From assembly GCF_963662255.1 (NCBI RefSeq), contig NC_085068.1, forward strand, positions 2,232,001-2,296,000: DNA of 64,000 bases, written 5' to 3'. This document shows, in pieces, positions 12,515 through 61,439 of the stretch. The translations under genes were made by a program, and so were the position numbers. Source of the DNA: Cinclus cinclus. Taxonomy: Eukaryota > Chordata > Aves > Passeriformes > Cinclidae. Within the stretch, counting starts at the first letter, position 1. Every line of letters starts with the position of its first letter. The notes under the pieces were generated by a model. That model had not been told where the DNA came from, made no database searches, and saw nothing but the letters and a program-made list of their open reading frames with translations.

Positions 12515-12850
12515 CTGGGATGTGGAGTCCTTGGCCCAGCTTATCCAGGGAATCTGGGGCTGCTCTATCTCTGGAAGTGTCCAAGGACAGGGCTTGGAAC
12601 ACCCTGGGATAGATTTTTTCCAACCTGAAGCATTCCAGGATTCCATGTCCTGGGTTAGACAGGATATTTGGGAAAAATCCTTCCCTGGGAGGGTGTTGAG
12701 GCCCTGAATGGAATTCCCAGAGCTACCCCTGGATCCCTGGAAGTATCCAAGGCCAAGCTGGATGAGGCTTGGAGCAACCTGGGGTTGCAGGAAGTGGACT
12801 GGAACTGGAACGGGATCAACTTCCAGGTCCTTCCCAACCCATCTTAAAAA
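12515..12850 (+). mobile_element. CR1 LINE fragments (one or two, sense)
   Basis: The first part (about 12520-12640) has 'ctggaagtgtccaaggacag', 'ggcttggaacaccctgggat'. The second (about 12660-12850) repeats the same landmarks: 'tggaagtatccaaggccaag', 'gaggcttggagcaacctggg', 'ccaggtccttcccaaccca'. These are the final ~120 bp of avian CR1. The duplication of landmarks suggests two nested or adjacent insertions, or a local duplication. Confidence 0.8.
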
Positions 12851-12949
12851 TTCCAGATTTGTCACAGCCTGTTTCCGTCTTTCCATGACCAAGTGGGAAT
12901 TGAACCAGCTGGAGATGTCCCCATTTCTTGTCCCTGCCTGGAGCTGCTT

Positions 12950-13300
12950 TGTCCCACCAATATTCCTGGTTCCAAGCCAGTGTTCTTGGTTCCCAGCCAA
13001 TATTCCCAATTCCCAGTCAATATTCCTAGCTCCCAGGCAATATTCCCAGTTCCCAGGCTATTTTCCCGGTTCCCAGGCAATATTCCCAGTTCTCAGTCAA
13101 GTTTCCCAGCTCCTAGCCAATATTTCCAGCCAATATCCCAAATTCTCAGCCAATATTCCCAATTCCTGGGCAATATTCCCAATTCCCAGGCATATCCCAA
13201 ATTCCCAGCCAATATTCCCAGTTCCCAGTTAACATTCCCAGTCACTATTCCCAGTACCCAGTTAATATTCCCAGAAAAATTCCCAGTTCCCAGTCCTTAC
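12950..13300. repeat. Minisatellite, about 21 bp unit (array A)
   Basis: About 16 copies of a unit near CAATATTCCCAGTTCCCAG, with CCAG/TCAG and AGCC/AGTC variants. The same unit forms a second array at 14805-15045. Confidence 0.9.
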
Positions 13301-13435
13301 TGGGAAGACCTGGATGCTCTCCATGCATTCCCAAATCCCTTTGTTTCCTGAAGTTCCCCCAGTGCTTCCAGGGCTGGAATTCAATTTTGGTTCCCAACAA
13401 AAAATATCTCCCAACCCTCCCAAATCTCCTGCAGA

Positions 13436-13525
13436 GGAACGAGAATTAATTAAATTAATTTAATCAATTAAATTAATTAAATCAATTAAATTAATTAAAT
13501 TACCTAAATTAATTAGTGGCCATTG
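13436..13525. repeat. AT-rich AATTAATTAAAT repeat
   Basis: An almost pure run of AATTAATT and AAATTAATT steps with near-palindromic character. It stands out sharply from the surrounding GC level. Confidence 0.85.
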
Positions 13526-14804
13526 TGTCATCAGTGCCAGACTTTAATTAAATTGTGTGGAGATAACGACTCTGGAGCTTCCCCACAACCGAACATTCCC
13601 AAGATGGAGAAATTCCTCCTAAAACCGATCCGAGTCCTGTCCTACAGTGAAACTCCAAAGTTGGAAATTCCAGGCAATTTTCCACCTAAAAATGGCTCCT
13701 TCCTCCTCTTCCTCCCCTCTTTTCCATCCTTTTGGAGATCCTGGGAAATCCAGGATCTCCTCAGCTCCTTCCCATCTCTTAAAAGAGATGATCCCATGGG
13801 ATGTGGAGGGGATGGATCCTGGAGTCACCCATGGAATTTGCCAACGCCACAGTGGTGGTGACACATTCCAGGAATTCTTTGGAATGTTGGCTGCAGGGGA
13901 AGCTTCTCATCCGGCTCACCACAGCCCCTTGCTCCTGGATATCCTGGATGGATCTGAGCTCCTCCAGAGGGGTTGGAATTCCAAACCAGCCCCATTTTCC
14001 AGGTGGTTTTGTGTCTGCCACCGTCTCCAAGTAATTCCTGGGTGTTCTGTGGATTTTCCACCCTTTTCCAGGTCTCTGCTTGGGATTTTCAGATGAAATT
14101 TGGGCCACTCCTGAAATTCCTGAGGTGTTTAGTGTGAAAAAAGATGGGAGAAGATGCTTCCAGAAGGATTTGGAGCTTGAAAAAGTTGGATATTCCTGGG
14201 ATTATCACCCTGCCCTGAACTCAGTCTCATTCTACCATCCCTGACTTTCCCACCCTGGAATTTCTCACTGATTTCTCCATTGTGGGCACAGAGCAGGAAC
14301 TCTTCCACATCCCATTTAGTTCCAGCTCCTCACCATGGAGCCTTATTGGGAATGGCGAGCTCCGAGGCCTCGGGAACAGCGCTGAAATGGGAAGGGGCAA
14401 ATCCTTCCATGGCATTTTCCCAAGCTCCTTCTCCTGGCAGCATTCCAAGTGAACTCTGGAGGATTTGGGATTTGATGGGGTTTTTATTTCCCTTTGATAT
14501 CCAGGGATTTTCATTAAAATTCTTCTGCTCATTTTCTGCTTTTTGCTCCATCCTTGATCCTCACCTTTCCCAGACAGAACGTTTTGCTCCCCAGCTTTTT
14601 TAGCTGGAAAAACTCCTGGGAGAAGGTTTTGCTTGGAAGGAGTAGGAAAATCCTGGGGCGGATGTTCCTGATGGTGACTCCTTGCTCCTCATCATTTCCC
14701 CTGTCCCCTCGGAATGGGGACATCTTCCCGGATCTCCCAAGAGCTCTGAAATCTGGGAAGCAAAAGGAAAATCCTGGCTAAAAATCCCTTTGCTGCCAAT
14801 TCCT
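13526..14804. other. Spacer between two related minisatellite arrays
   Basis: Unique sequence. Open frames up to 149 codons (13647-14096 +) have no recognisable domain and are contradicted by overlapping frames of equal quality. Confidence 0.6.
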
Positions 14805-15045
14805 CCAGTCAATAATCCTAGTTCTTAGTCAATACTCCCAGTTTCCAGTCAGTATTCCGGGTTTCTGGTCAATATTCCCAGTTGCCAGTCAATATTTCCA
14901 GTCCCCAGTCAATTTTCCCAGTTCCCAGGCAGTATTTCCAATTACCAGGCAATATCCCAAATTCCCAGCCAATATTCCCTGTTCCCAGTGAGTTTTCCCA
15001 GTTTCCAATCAATATACCCAGTTCCCAGTCAGTATTCCCAGTCCT
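14805..15045. repeat. Minisatellite, about 21 bp unit (array B)
   Basis: About 11 copies of the same CAATATTCCCAGTTCCCAG-type unit seen at 12950-13300, in the same orientation and 1.5 kb away. A shared unit points to one origin with later splitting or dispersal. Confidence 0.9.
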
Positions 15046-16084
15046 TTACCTCCTTGGAGTATCTCCCTCTCCAGCCCCAGGCCAGCTCTCCAAAGGGAAT
15101 CATCGTGTGCCAGGAAATGCTCTGGATGTGCCTGGAATTCTGAGGGCAAAGTCTCCTCTGAAAGGTTCCAAAATCTCTGGAAAAGCAGGATTTTCCCCTG
15201 GATATTTGCTCCAGCAAAGCCAGTGGCTCCCATCCCCCTTGGGTTCTTTCCAGCAGGAGCTGGGCTGGAATTTTTCCCTTTTTCCTCCTCATTCCGACTC
15301 CTGAATTTGATTTATTCCCATTGTATTTGCTCAAAAGCAGGAGAAACCTGGAGCTCCAGGTCCTATTTTTCCAAGGCCAGGAGAGAATTGGAAGCTCCAA
15401 ACAAAATCATTATTCACTAAATTAATGGATTTTGAAACAGATTTTATGGGAAATCATGGAAAATCATCTTTCCCCTCCTTTTTACTCTGAAAAAAAATAA
15501 AATAAAAACATTGCAGCTTTTCCTGTGGGTCTGGCTGCTCTTCCACATCCTTTAAGGTCAATTCCATCCATTTCCATTCCCAAATTTTGTCTGCCAGGGC
15601 CATAAGTACCCCAACCCCTCCTGTCCCGTTCCTGACATTCCTTAGGAATTGGGCTCTTTTCCAAGATAATTTTTAGGCTCTCCCAAATCGCTATGACTCC
15701 AGGGATGTGTTCCTATCCCATGGATCCTATTCCTGCCTTTTATAGGGATGCTGATTTTCCTTGGATTGGGGAGATTTTTAGGCTGAGAAATTGGGAAGAA
15801 CTCCAGTGTGCTCCTGCTAAAACACCAAAGAATTTTCCTGGCTGCCCTGCAGGGAAAATTGGGATTTATTCTATGCGGGAAAAACATTCCCAAAGCTGCA
15901 TGTCCTGCAAAAACTCCTCTCCAAAGAGTCATGGCCAAGATTGGATTTATTTATCTGGGAACAGAGCCTGGAGATCTGGAATTCTGACCCTAGGAAATGT
16001 GGGATAGGGGAAAGAGGAAGGATCAGGAGAAGGAGTCAGAAATGCTGGAAAAAATCCCTGGGGAAGCTTTACTTAGTAAAAGGC
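15046..16084. other. Intergenic DNA, nothing recognised
   Basis: No gene or repeat family could be recognised. Confidence 0.6.
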
Positions 16085-16206
16085 TGGAATGTGACTGTAT
16101 TTTGTGGATTTGGGATCTATTTAGTGGATTTGGGATCTATTTTCCAGATTTTGGGTCTATTTTCTGGATTTGGGATCTATTTTCTGGATTTGGGATCTAT
16201 TCTCCA
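16085..16206. repeat. Short tandem array, about 20 bp unit
   Basis: Six copies of a unit like GGATTTGGGATCTATTTTCT, differing by one or two bases. Confidence 0.85.
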
Positions 16207-16903
16207 TACTGAGGTGTTTTCCCTTGCTCTGTGCAATGGTTTGAATTAATTTTCCAAGAAAATCTTTCCTGATCCCTTTTCCCCTGTTTTTTTTTCCAGC
16301 CCTGCTTTCTCCAGCTCTTTTCCAGCTATCTGGATGGATTTAATCCCTCTTTCCAGCCTCTTCCCATCCCTCTCCTGCCCGAGGAGCAGCGATTTCCATA
16401 TTTATCAAATTCCTTTCCCAGGATCCGCAATCCCCGACTCATCCCGTTCCGGCTCTGGGAGGTGGAGCAGGGATGGGAGGAGCGGGAAAATATGGAAGGG
16501 GAAACACGCGGGATTCAGGATCCTGCTTTCTCCTCAGCCTGCAGGAGCCAAACTATCCCTGCTCCCACGGGAGCCACCGGGAGTTGGAGCAAGCAGATTG
16601 GGAAAATCCAAGTGGGATTTTTCAGCTCCAAGGATCCCGTGCTGGGATCCAAATGCTCTATTCCATGGAGAAGGAGGCACTGGGATTCTCCTGAAGATGG
16701 AGCAGGATTCATCCCCCTGGAATTTTGACACTTCCACATGGAAGTTTCCTATCCCAGCTCTGGTTTCACATGCTCCTGCAGTGATGGGAAGATGGGAAGA
16801 CGGGAGATGAGAGATGGGAAGGCCCCGGGATGGGAAAATCAGGGCACGATTTGACAGCAATATCCAAATTCCAGAGCAGAGGCACTGTCACATTCTCCTG
16901 GGA

Positions 16904-17020
16904 GGAATTCCCAAAGGAAGCTGAGCGATCCCTCCAGGCTCTGGAATTCCCAAAGGAAGCAAGAGCAATCCCCCCAGGACATGGAATTCCCAAAGGAAGC
17001 AGAGCGATCCCTCCGATTCC
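16904..17020. repeat. Tandem repeat, 39-40 bp unit, three copies
   Basis: GGAATTCCCAAAGGAAGC recurs at 16904, 16943 and 16983, each followed by a GCGATCCCTCC-like stretch. Confidence 0.9.
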
Positions 17021-18934
17021 TCCGGGCTGTGAATGCAGCCGGAATTCCCCAGTGGGAAGCCAAACCAGGAATGCAGGATGGGGCAGGAATTTGGGAATCA
17101 GGGATGAGCTGTGGAGGGAGGTGCCAGCCGGAAATGCGGGATTGTTTTTCTAGGAGTGTCAGTATCCCGGGATCCGTCCCATGGCATCACTGTTTGCACA
17201 GCCCTGGCTCTGTTTGCTCCCAAGCCTTTGGAGTGGGGAATGTTTGGAAAAACCTCTCATCCCAGTGCTAGGTGTGGGAATCCCGCTGGATCCTCTCCTG
17301 CCGCATTCCCGGAGGTTCCAGGGACCTGTCCCATCCCATTTATCCCACTGAGCCTTCCTGCCCTTGGCTCTTCCCAAGATTTGGGGATGGAGGTGAAGCT
17401 GGAAAAGCTCCCACTGCCAGCAGTATTCCTAGTTTGGGAATATCCCAGCACTCAGGGCAGGAATCTCCAAATTCCCAAGGAAAATCCCCTCAAAGAGTGA
17501 TTTTCCATGGAAAAATGAACGTATAATCCTGTTACCTGTGGAAATATCTTGGATAAACCCGGGATCAGCTCCTGGAAGCTCTGGTAGTGGGAACAAAGAG
17601 GACCTGAGAAGCTTGGGGAAGGGAAAGATCAGGACGGACATCCGGAAAAAATCCTGGGAATCTCTGGGTTGAGACAGCAGTGGGGCTGGGCTTGGGGTCC
17701 TCGTGTCTCCTGCAGGGAAAAAATTCCATGGAAAACCAGGAAAAACAGGCGCACGAATGAGGGATATGTGCAAAGCCAGAGATGCTCCCAAAAAAGTCTG
17801 AAATATCCTAACGTTTCCTAAAATCCCAACTTTTTTGGGGTAGCAGCCCCAGGCCAGTGTGAAACTGTTCCCGCTTTCACAAGGGGTTTTCCCTCTGTTC
17901 CTGTGTCCATCTGGATGAGAGAGAATTCCACGGATGGGATTTGGGGCTGGAAAATGCTCCAAGGGAGTTGTCCTATTGGCTGGAGCCATAGACAGGTTTT
18001 TTTGAGTTTTGCACCGGAAAATTCCTCTTTGGAAGTGGCCCTGAGCATGGAATGAGGAGGTTTAGGAATTTTTGGGATTTTTTTTTGAATTTCTGGGAGC
18101 TGCCAAGTGCCTAAAAAGCACCTTCAGTGCTACAGAACCAGGCTTGGGATCCCCCATCCTTCCCCTTAATCCAAAAATTTTCACATCTAGGCACTGATCC
18201 TGTTTTATCCCTAAATATTCCCAAACCAGCACTTCTGACCCTTCTTCCCAAAAAACCAACCCCTGTTCCCATTTGTCCTCCTGGATCCCTCCAGAATAAA
18301 TTCCAATTATTCCTCACTTCCCAAATTGTGGAATTGAATCCCAAATGACACTGAAATCCCAAATCTACTTCCTTCATCAAGGCAGGAGTTTTGGGGGTCA
18401 GCTCCAACTCCTCATCCTTCACCAGGCTTTGTTTGGAATTGGGAATATTCCTGCTTTTCCCGCTTTTTTCCAGGCTTCTCCACTGGAGAACTGGATCAAT
18501 CCCAAAAAATCCCATGGGAATTCACCGGGAAAACAACTCCATTCTTCACCCCATCAATTCCAAGGAAATTCCAGTTAAAATTATGAATTCATTGAGAGCC
18601 CCAAGTTTTCCCTTCTTTCCCCTCTCTATTCCCAAATATTTCCAGCTCCTTGGATTTTTTCCAGTGGATGGAGCTGGTGACTGGCTCAGCTCCAGGAGTG
18701 CTGGATATTCCCAGATATTTCCTCATTCCCACTGTTGGATTTTCCTCGTGCCTTTCCCAGTTTTTGGTCACCAAGGGATTTTTGATCCCAATCCTCCCAT
18801 TTTTGTTGGCTCCTCCTTTTCAAACCCCATTCCAGGAGGGATTTCCTGCTCCAAAATCCTTGGAATTTGTCCAAGGAGATTCTCCATCACGTGGGATTTG
18901 TTCCCCAGGATGATGCTCCAGAATAAATTCCTGA
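17021..18934. other. Intergenic DNA, nothing recognised
   Basis: Unique sequence. The frame at 18391-19005 (+, 204 codons) runs into the following minisatellite and has no recognisable domain. Confidence 0.6.
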
Positions 18935-19262
18935 TTATTCCAAATCTGGGACTTTCTCCACAAAATTTGGGACTTTATCCACAAAATTTGGAGCTTCCTC
19001 CCTAAATTTGGGATTTCTTCTTCCAGTCTGGTATTTTTTCCTTAAATTTGGAAATGTATCCTGATGTTTGGGACTTTCCCCAAAAAAATTTGATACTTGC
19101 TCCCTAAATTTGGGGTTTTCTCTTCCAATTTGGGAGTGTCCCCAAAATTTAGGACTTTCTTGCTAAATTTGGGGTTTTCTCTTCCAATTTGGGAGTGTCC
19201 CCAAAATTTAGGACTTTCTTGCTAAATTTGGGGTTTTCTTCTCTAATTTGGGGTTTAGCACC
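18935..19262. repeat. Minisatellite, AAATTTGGGACTTTCT-type unit
   Basis: About 14 diverged copies of a 22-30 bp unit built on AAATTTGGGACTTTCTCC. Two consecutive ~60-bp blocks around 19100-19230 are nearly identical, so a higher-order unit has been duplicated recently. Confidence 0.85.
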
Positions 19263-20999
19263 TGGATTTATTCTGGAAAGGTCAGGGGAAAAAGAGAAAC
19301 TGGAAAATTTTCCCTTTGGGATATTTTTTTGGCCTGAGTTCCCATCTCTGAGAGCAGACAGAGGAGCCTCACCTGGAATGTGTTGCCCTCAATTCCAGCT
19401 GCTCCCAATGGACACCAGGAATGAGGCTTGGACTTGGTTTTCCAGGCCGGATAGATCCCTTAGGAATCTGGGAAGGACAGGAGGGCACCATGTCCATCTT
19501 AAAACAGGGATTGGATTTTTAGGGAGTGAAGGGATCCAGCTTTGGAAGGAAACATGGTAAAATCCTTATTTATGGAAAAATTTGGGAATAATTGCCCTGG
19601 TGCATGTGTTTGGATGAGGCAGGAGCAACATTCCCCACTGGCTTGGCTCATTCCCTCCCTTCCCAAGGCTGGGAATTCCCTGGGGCATTCCAAGGGAGCT
19701 CCCACCAGCCGCTGGATTCAGAGGGAATTAAAAGCAGGGAGAAATCGGAGTGATCTGGACACAGTGGGATTTGTATCCCGCAATTTCCAGCAATTCCTGT
19801 CTGCTCCGATGTCCTGGGAGTCGCTTGATGGGCTGGGAGCTGCTCCCAGGATTTCCCCGCAGAATCTGGAGGCTGCCAAGGAAGCTTTGCCTTCGGAAAA
19901 CGCATCCCACTCCCAACATTCCGGGTTATTCCCATTTATCTTTCTCCCACCGGATCACAGCTTTGGTTCCAGGGTGAGGTTGTGCTGAAAGGGGCTAAAA
20001 TTCCCTTTGGGAAGGTGTGGAAATGTGGGAATTTTTAAAATTCTGGTCTATTTTTTGTTTTCCAAGGAAGTATCGGAGCTGTTGAATCTTTGGGACATGA
20101 TTCCCAGCTTCCCAAAAATCTTCACCCGCCTTATCCAGAGGGATATTCCAACCATGGGAACAGGCTTTGGCTCAGGAAAGCAAGAATGTTGGCAAAGCTG
20201 AGTGTTGGGAATGTGGTTGTGATGTTTTTCCATGGAAAAATGGGCTGGAAGAACCAGACTCTGGGCTCTGGCAGCCACAGGAAAAAGTCCTGGATTGGGT
20301 CATTCCATGAAGATGGATTTGGGTGTTTTTTGCTCCTGGTGTTTCCATTTTTCATGGAAAACTCCTTGTGAGGGGGAAAATGGAGGATCTGAATTTGGGA
20401 ATCTGGGATTTGGTTTGGTTTTATCCCAGATTTCCAGGTATTGAGGGATGGGTGACTCCAAAACTCTGTCCCGGTGTGTTTTCCCAAATCAAAGAGGATC
20501 TGGGGGGGATTTTTTGGGGTTTTCCATGGAATTTGCTTTCAGGAGTTTTGGGAACTGGAATTCCAGCCCAACCAGTATCACCAGTCTGATCCAAACTGGT
20601 AAGATTTGATTCCCAAAAAAAACTTCCCTGACAGGAACCAGGCTCTGCTGGATCCATGCAAAACCCCATCCAGTTAAACCCAGAAATTGCTAGAATTCCT
20701 GGATTTTCCCTCCCTTCTCCCCCTGCCTCCAATCTTTTGGGAAAAGCCCCAGTTCCAGAGATTATGGAATCAAATATTATATAATCAAGTCACAATTTAT
20801 TTGGGGCTGGATTTGATACATCCCCCTGGCTTTCCAGAGAATATTGACAGCCTGACTGGGCCCAGTTTTATCCCAGGGCTGCCTCTTTCAGATGAGGTTT
20901 ATTGGGATTTTTTTGGATTTTCTGGCATACAACCCCAGGAGCGCCATGTTTCCCTCTCCCTTATATTCCCAGGAAAGCTGGGACAAGGCCTCTATTCCC
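19263..20999. other. Intergenic DNA, nothing recognised
   Basis: No gene supported. The 148-codon frame at 19542-19988 (+) has no recognisable family and overlaps a 95-codon frame on the other strand. Confidence 0.6.
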
Positions 21000-21725
21000 A
21001 ACACCTGTATTTCACATCCCTGACCATATCCCAATTCCCTGCCTGCATCCCAACCCCATGCTGCATCCCACATTCCTGCCTGCATCCCAATCCTGGATCC
21101 CACATCCTTGGCCATATCCTGACACTGCATCCCACATCCCTGCCCGCATCCCCAATTCCTGCCTGCATCCCAGTCCTGTATCCCACATCCCTGACCACAT
21201 CCCAACCCTGCATCCCACATTTCTGCTGCTGGATCCTGCATCCCCATCCTGCATCCCAAACCCTGCCTGCATCCCAATCCATCCTGGACTCCACGTCCCT
21301 GCCTGCATCCCAACAGCATCCTAGACCCCACACCCCTGCCTGCATCCCAATCTCTCCTGTATCCCACATTCGTTTTCCTGGATCCTGCATTCCAATCCTG
21401 CATCCCAAATCCCAGTCTGCATCCCAGTCATGCATCCCACATCCCTGCCTTTATCCTAACCCCATTCTGGACTCCACATCCCTGTCTGGATCCTGCTCCC
21501 TATCCTGTATTCCAAATCCCTGCCTGCATCCCAACCCCATCCTGTATCCCACATTCCTGACTATATCCAACCCTGCATCCCAAATCCCTGCCTGCATCCC
21601 ACATTCCTGCTCCTGCATCCTGCTCCTTATCGTTCATCCCACATTCCTGCCTGCGTCCCACAACCCTGCCTGGATCCTGCATCCCAACGCTGCATCCCAA
21701 ATCCCTGCCTGCATCCAACGCCTCC
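21000..21725. repeat. Minisatellite, CCTGCCTGCATCCCAA-type unit
   Basis: More than 700 bp of diverged units made from CATCCCACATCCCTGCCTGC and CATCCCAATCCTG steps. It underlies the 424-codon + frame at 20687-21961 and Met/Gln/Ala/Gly-rich frames on the - strand, which I treat as artefacts. Confidence 0.9.
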
Positions 21726-21734
21726 TGCATCCGT

Positions 21735-22214
21735 GTCACCCCCCGACCCTGCCGTGTCCCCCCTCCCCTAACCCCCCCATCCCCAGCCCGTCCTGTGCCC
21801 CCTCCTCGACATCCCCGTGCCCCCTTCCATCCCCCACAGCCCCCAGTATCCCTCTGCCCCCCCAAATCCATCCCTGCATCCCCCCCGCTCCCCCAAACCA
21901 TCCCCCCATGAATCCTCCCTGCATCCCCTCTCACTCCACCCCCCCCCGGATTCGCCCCTGAATCCATCCGCCCTGAATCCTCCCTGGATCCGTCCCGTCG
22001 ATCCCTCTGTGAATCCCACCCTGCATTTCCCCCGGATCCATCCCCCCATCCCTCCCTGAATCTCCCCCCTCATCCCGACACGAACCCCCCGATCTCTCCC
22101 CCATCCATCTCCCGTATCCCCCCCGCCCCGGATTCCCCCCCAAATCCATCCCCCCCTGCATTCCCCCCCGGATCCATCCCCCCGCATCTCTCCGTGAATC
22201 CCCCCCCGCTCCAT
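21735..22214. repeat. C-rich degenerate repeat upstream of the promoter
   Basis: Continuous CCCCCC / ATCCATCCCTGAATCC-type sequence with few CpGs, grading into the CpG island. The opposite strand has many G-runs that could form G-quadruplexes. Confidence 0.75.
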
Positions 22215-22509
22215 CCTGCCAGTCCTCCCCGCCCCCCTCAGCCCCTCCCGGGGGCCGGCCCGGGGGCGGGCTCAGCCCGGGGGGGCCGGGGACGGCAGCT
22301 CCAGCCCCGCTCGGCTCCGGCTGCTCCAAATCGGCTTAAGGGCGGCAGCGGCGGCGGCGGAGGAGCTGAGGCTGCACCGGGGCGGCAGCGCCGAACCGGG
22401 CCGAGCCCCCTCCCCTCCCGGACAGGGCCGAGCCCCCCCCCCCCGTCCCCCCCCGTCCCCTCCTCTCCCGGACCTGACCGGGCCGTGCCCCCTTCCCGTG
22501 CCCGGCGCG

Positions 22510-22545
22510 ATGCCCGCCCGTCCCCCGGCGCGGGGGCCCCGCTGA
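22510..22545 (+). other. Short upstream ORF in the IGSF21 leader
   Basis: An ATG at 22510 opens an 11-codon frame (Met-Pro-Ala-Arg-Pro-Pro-Ala-Arg-Gly-Pro-Arg) that stops at the TGA at 22543-22545, 27 bases before the main start. It is in the same frame as the main ORF, so its stop proves the protein cannot begin further upstream. If transcription starts above 22510 it could dampen translation. Confidence 0.5.
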
Positions 22546-22572
22546 GCCCCCCCCCCCCCCCCCGTGGGCACC

Positions 22573-59344
<36,772 letters not shown>

Positions 59345-59520
59345 AGCTTCACCACCTCTTCCTTCTCCTCCTCCACCTCCACACAGCTCTTCCCGGCATT
59401 CCTGCCTCCAGCCATCTGGTCTCCTGCTCTTTTTTTTTTTCTATACTCTCGACAGTCTTGGTCTCTTTCCGTGTCTTGGCTTCCTCAGATGATTGAATTA
59501 AAAGGAAAAAGGAAAACCTC
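59345..59520 (+). terminator. IGSF21: IGSF21 3' UTR with ATTAAA polyadenylation signal
   Basis: ATTAAA at 59497-59502, about 155 bases after the stop, with a T/GT-containing stretch 30-50 bases downstream (TGATGTTTTACCTG). This would give a short UTR; a later signal cannot be excluded from sequence alone. Confidence 0.55.
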
Positions 59521-60900
59521 TCCTGGGAGAAGGTTACAATTGATGTTTTACCTGTACTTTGATTCCCAGCTCCGTCTCGGGGGGTTTTGCAAGGTCTTAA
59601 AAGAGGATTCAGGAGGACACCAGGATTCAAGGACCAAATTTTTCCTGGAAAAACCCAAGTGCAGCATTCCCACCTCCCTGAGATACTCCAGGCCTCGTCT
59701 CCCCAGGGTCAGGACCCGCACACGTCTCCAGCCCTGTCCAGGCCATGGAGGTGGTGCCAGGAGCCCAAAAGTCCTGGATCACTGGGTTTATCCAGTGGGA
59801 TTCCAGCTGTGCTGGGAGTCAGGGCCTGTGTGTACCGCTTGTCCTGGGCTGGCTGAGGAATGAGAAGTGACATTCCAAATGTCAGCACTCACACTTGAGC
59901 ATGTCCCATCGGGCACTGGGTGTCGTGGCCACCTGTTCCCATGGAAACAGGCCGGATCCAGCCATTCCCACTGTCCCCCATCCCGGGATGGTGTCAATCC
60001 TGCAGCCTGATGGCTCCTGGCAAAATCCAGGTGGTTTTGCCCCAATCCTGGAGGTTTTCCAGGCTGCTTTTCCTTGTTTTGGAGCATCCAGCTGTGGGCC
60101 AGGATGTCCTGGGGGGAAGGTTCCCAAAGATGGGGCATTCCCAAGCCTTTTTCTCTGGGAACTCGTAATCCTGGAGGATTATCCAGCAGCCGTGTAGCGC
60201 CTCATCTTCCCAAAGCCCTGCACAAGCACTAAGCATCATTATTACCGTGATCATTAATTATTATTAAGCAGATTCCAGCCCTTCCCCACTCTGTTGCCAA
60301 CCTCCCTGCTTTCCCAGCCTTGGAGGAGCTGAATGAACCCACAGCAGCTCCGGAATTCCTTCCTATACAAAATCCTGGAGTTTTATCATTCAGACTGGGA
60401 GCAATCGAATTGGGACCAGCTGGGAAGTGTGGGAGGATCAGCAGCTCCGCTTCCATCCCAAAGGAATGACATCCAAGCACCCCAATCCCATCGGATCTGC
60501 GCTTTCACTCCACAGATGAGCAGAAAAATCTTTGTTTTTTTAGAGGAAGAGTAGTTTCTTTGGGAATTCTCCCTGCCTCAGTTTCCCCCACGCTCTGGAG
60601 AGCCCCTCCCATGGATCCTTCTCACCTTCCTCACGGATTGGAGCTGCTCCAGGGGCCTCATCCCACCCCACCGTAATTAAACAACCGCCAGGATTAAACA
60701 GCCATTAGGCCTCCTCGCTTGGAAAATCGAGCATTTCCAACTGAGGGAAGCTCCATTTAAATGCAAATGTGGCCGGTTTAGCCCAGAACCGTGGAAATGA
60801 GGAGCATTCCCAGAACCCTGGAAACGAGGAGCGATTCCAGCAGCAGGGCCACCACCAGCTCTGTTCAGTGCCACCTCAGGAGCACCAGGAGGTCCCCAGC
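59521..60900. other. Downstream intergenic DNA, nothing recognised
   Basis: No coding or RNA gene is supported on either strand. Confidence 0.6.
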
Positions 60901-60919
60901 CAGCGGCTCTGAGGGTCTG

Positions 60920-61415
60920 CATCCCAAATCCACCCGAATTCAGGATGCTCTGGGAAAAATCCCTGGGAAAATCCCTTTTTCCAGGGATTCTGATGTGGAT
61001 GGATCGGCCAAAGGTGGGGACCTTCAGAGAGATGAGTGAGGGGATTTGGAGTTCCTGCTCATTATGGGGCAGAGGTGCTGCCTGTTCACCCGAATTCCTC
61101 CCAAAATGCAGAACACAAAGGGATTCCATCCTGCCATCCCACCAAAGGCAATGATCCAGTGGTTGGGACAGGTATGCTGGGCTCCGTGTGCCTTCAGGCC
61201 CAAATCCACCCCGATTTGGGATGCTCAGGTCTTTTTCCAGGGATTCTGATATGGATGTACCAGCCAAAGGTGGGGACATTGCCAGCGCCGGCACAGATGA
61301 ATGAGGGGATTTGGGAATTTCTCCTCATTTTTGGGGCAGAGCTGCTGCCTGTTTACCTGAATTCCTTCCGAAACGAGGGGCACAAAGGGATTCCATCCCA
61401 CCAAAGGGAACCATC
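60920..61415. repeat. Tandem duplication, about 270 bp, two copies
   Basis: Landmarks recur in order: CAAATCCACCC at 60925 and 61201; CAGGGATTCTGATRTGGATG near 60982 and 61238; GAGGGGATTTGG near 61039 and 61303; CCTGTTYACC at 61081 and 61348; ACAAAGGGATTCCATCC near 61114 and 61382. Divergence is moderate, with indels. The 205-codon - strand frame crossing it (60677-61294) has no recognisable family. Confidence 0.9.
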
Positions 61416-61439
61416 CATGCTGTGCTGGACCCGCCTCCA

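Noticed and set aside
12950..15045. CRISPR-like array of 21-bp repeats
   Set aside because: Repeats are contiguous without unique spacers and the DNA is vertebrate; it is a minisatellite.
20687..21961. 424-codon + strand frame before the promoter
   Set aside because: Composition follows the CCTGCCTGCATCCCAA minisatellite and C-rich tract; no domain, no splice or start context.
22564..22572. GTG at 22564 as an alternative upstream start
   Set aside because: An in-frame ATG in good context follows nine bases later; a non-AUG start has no support.
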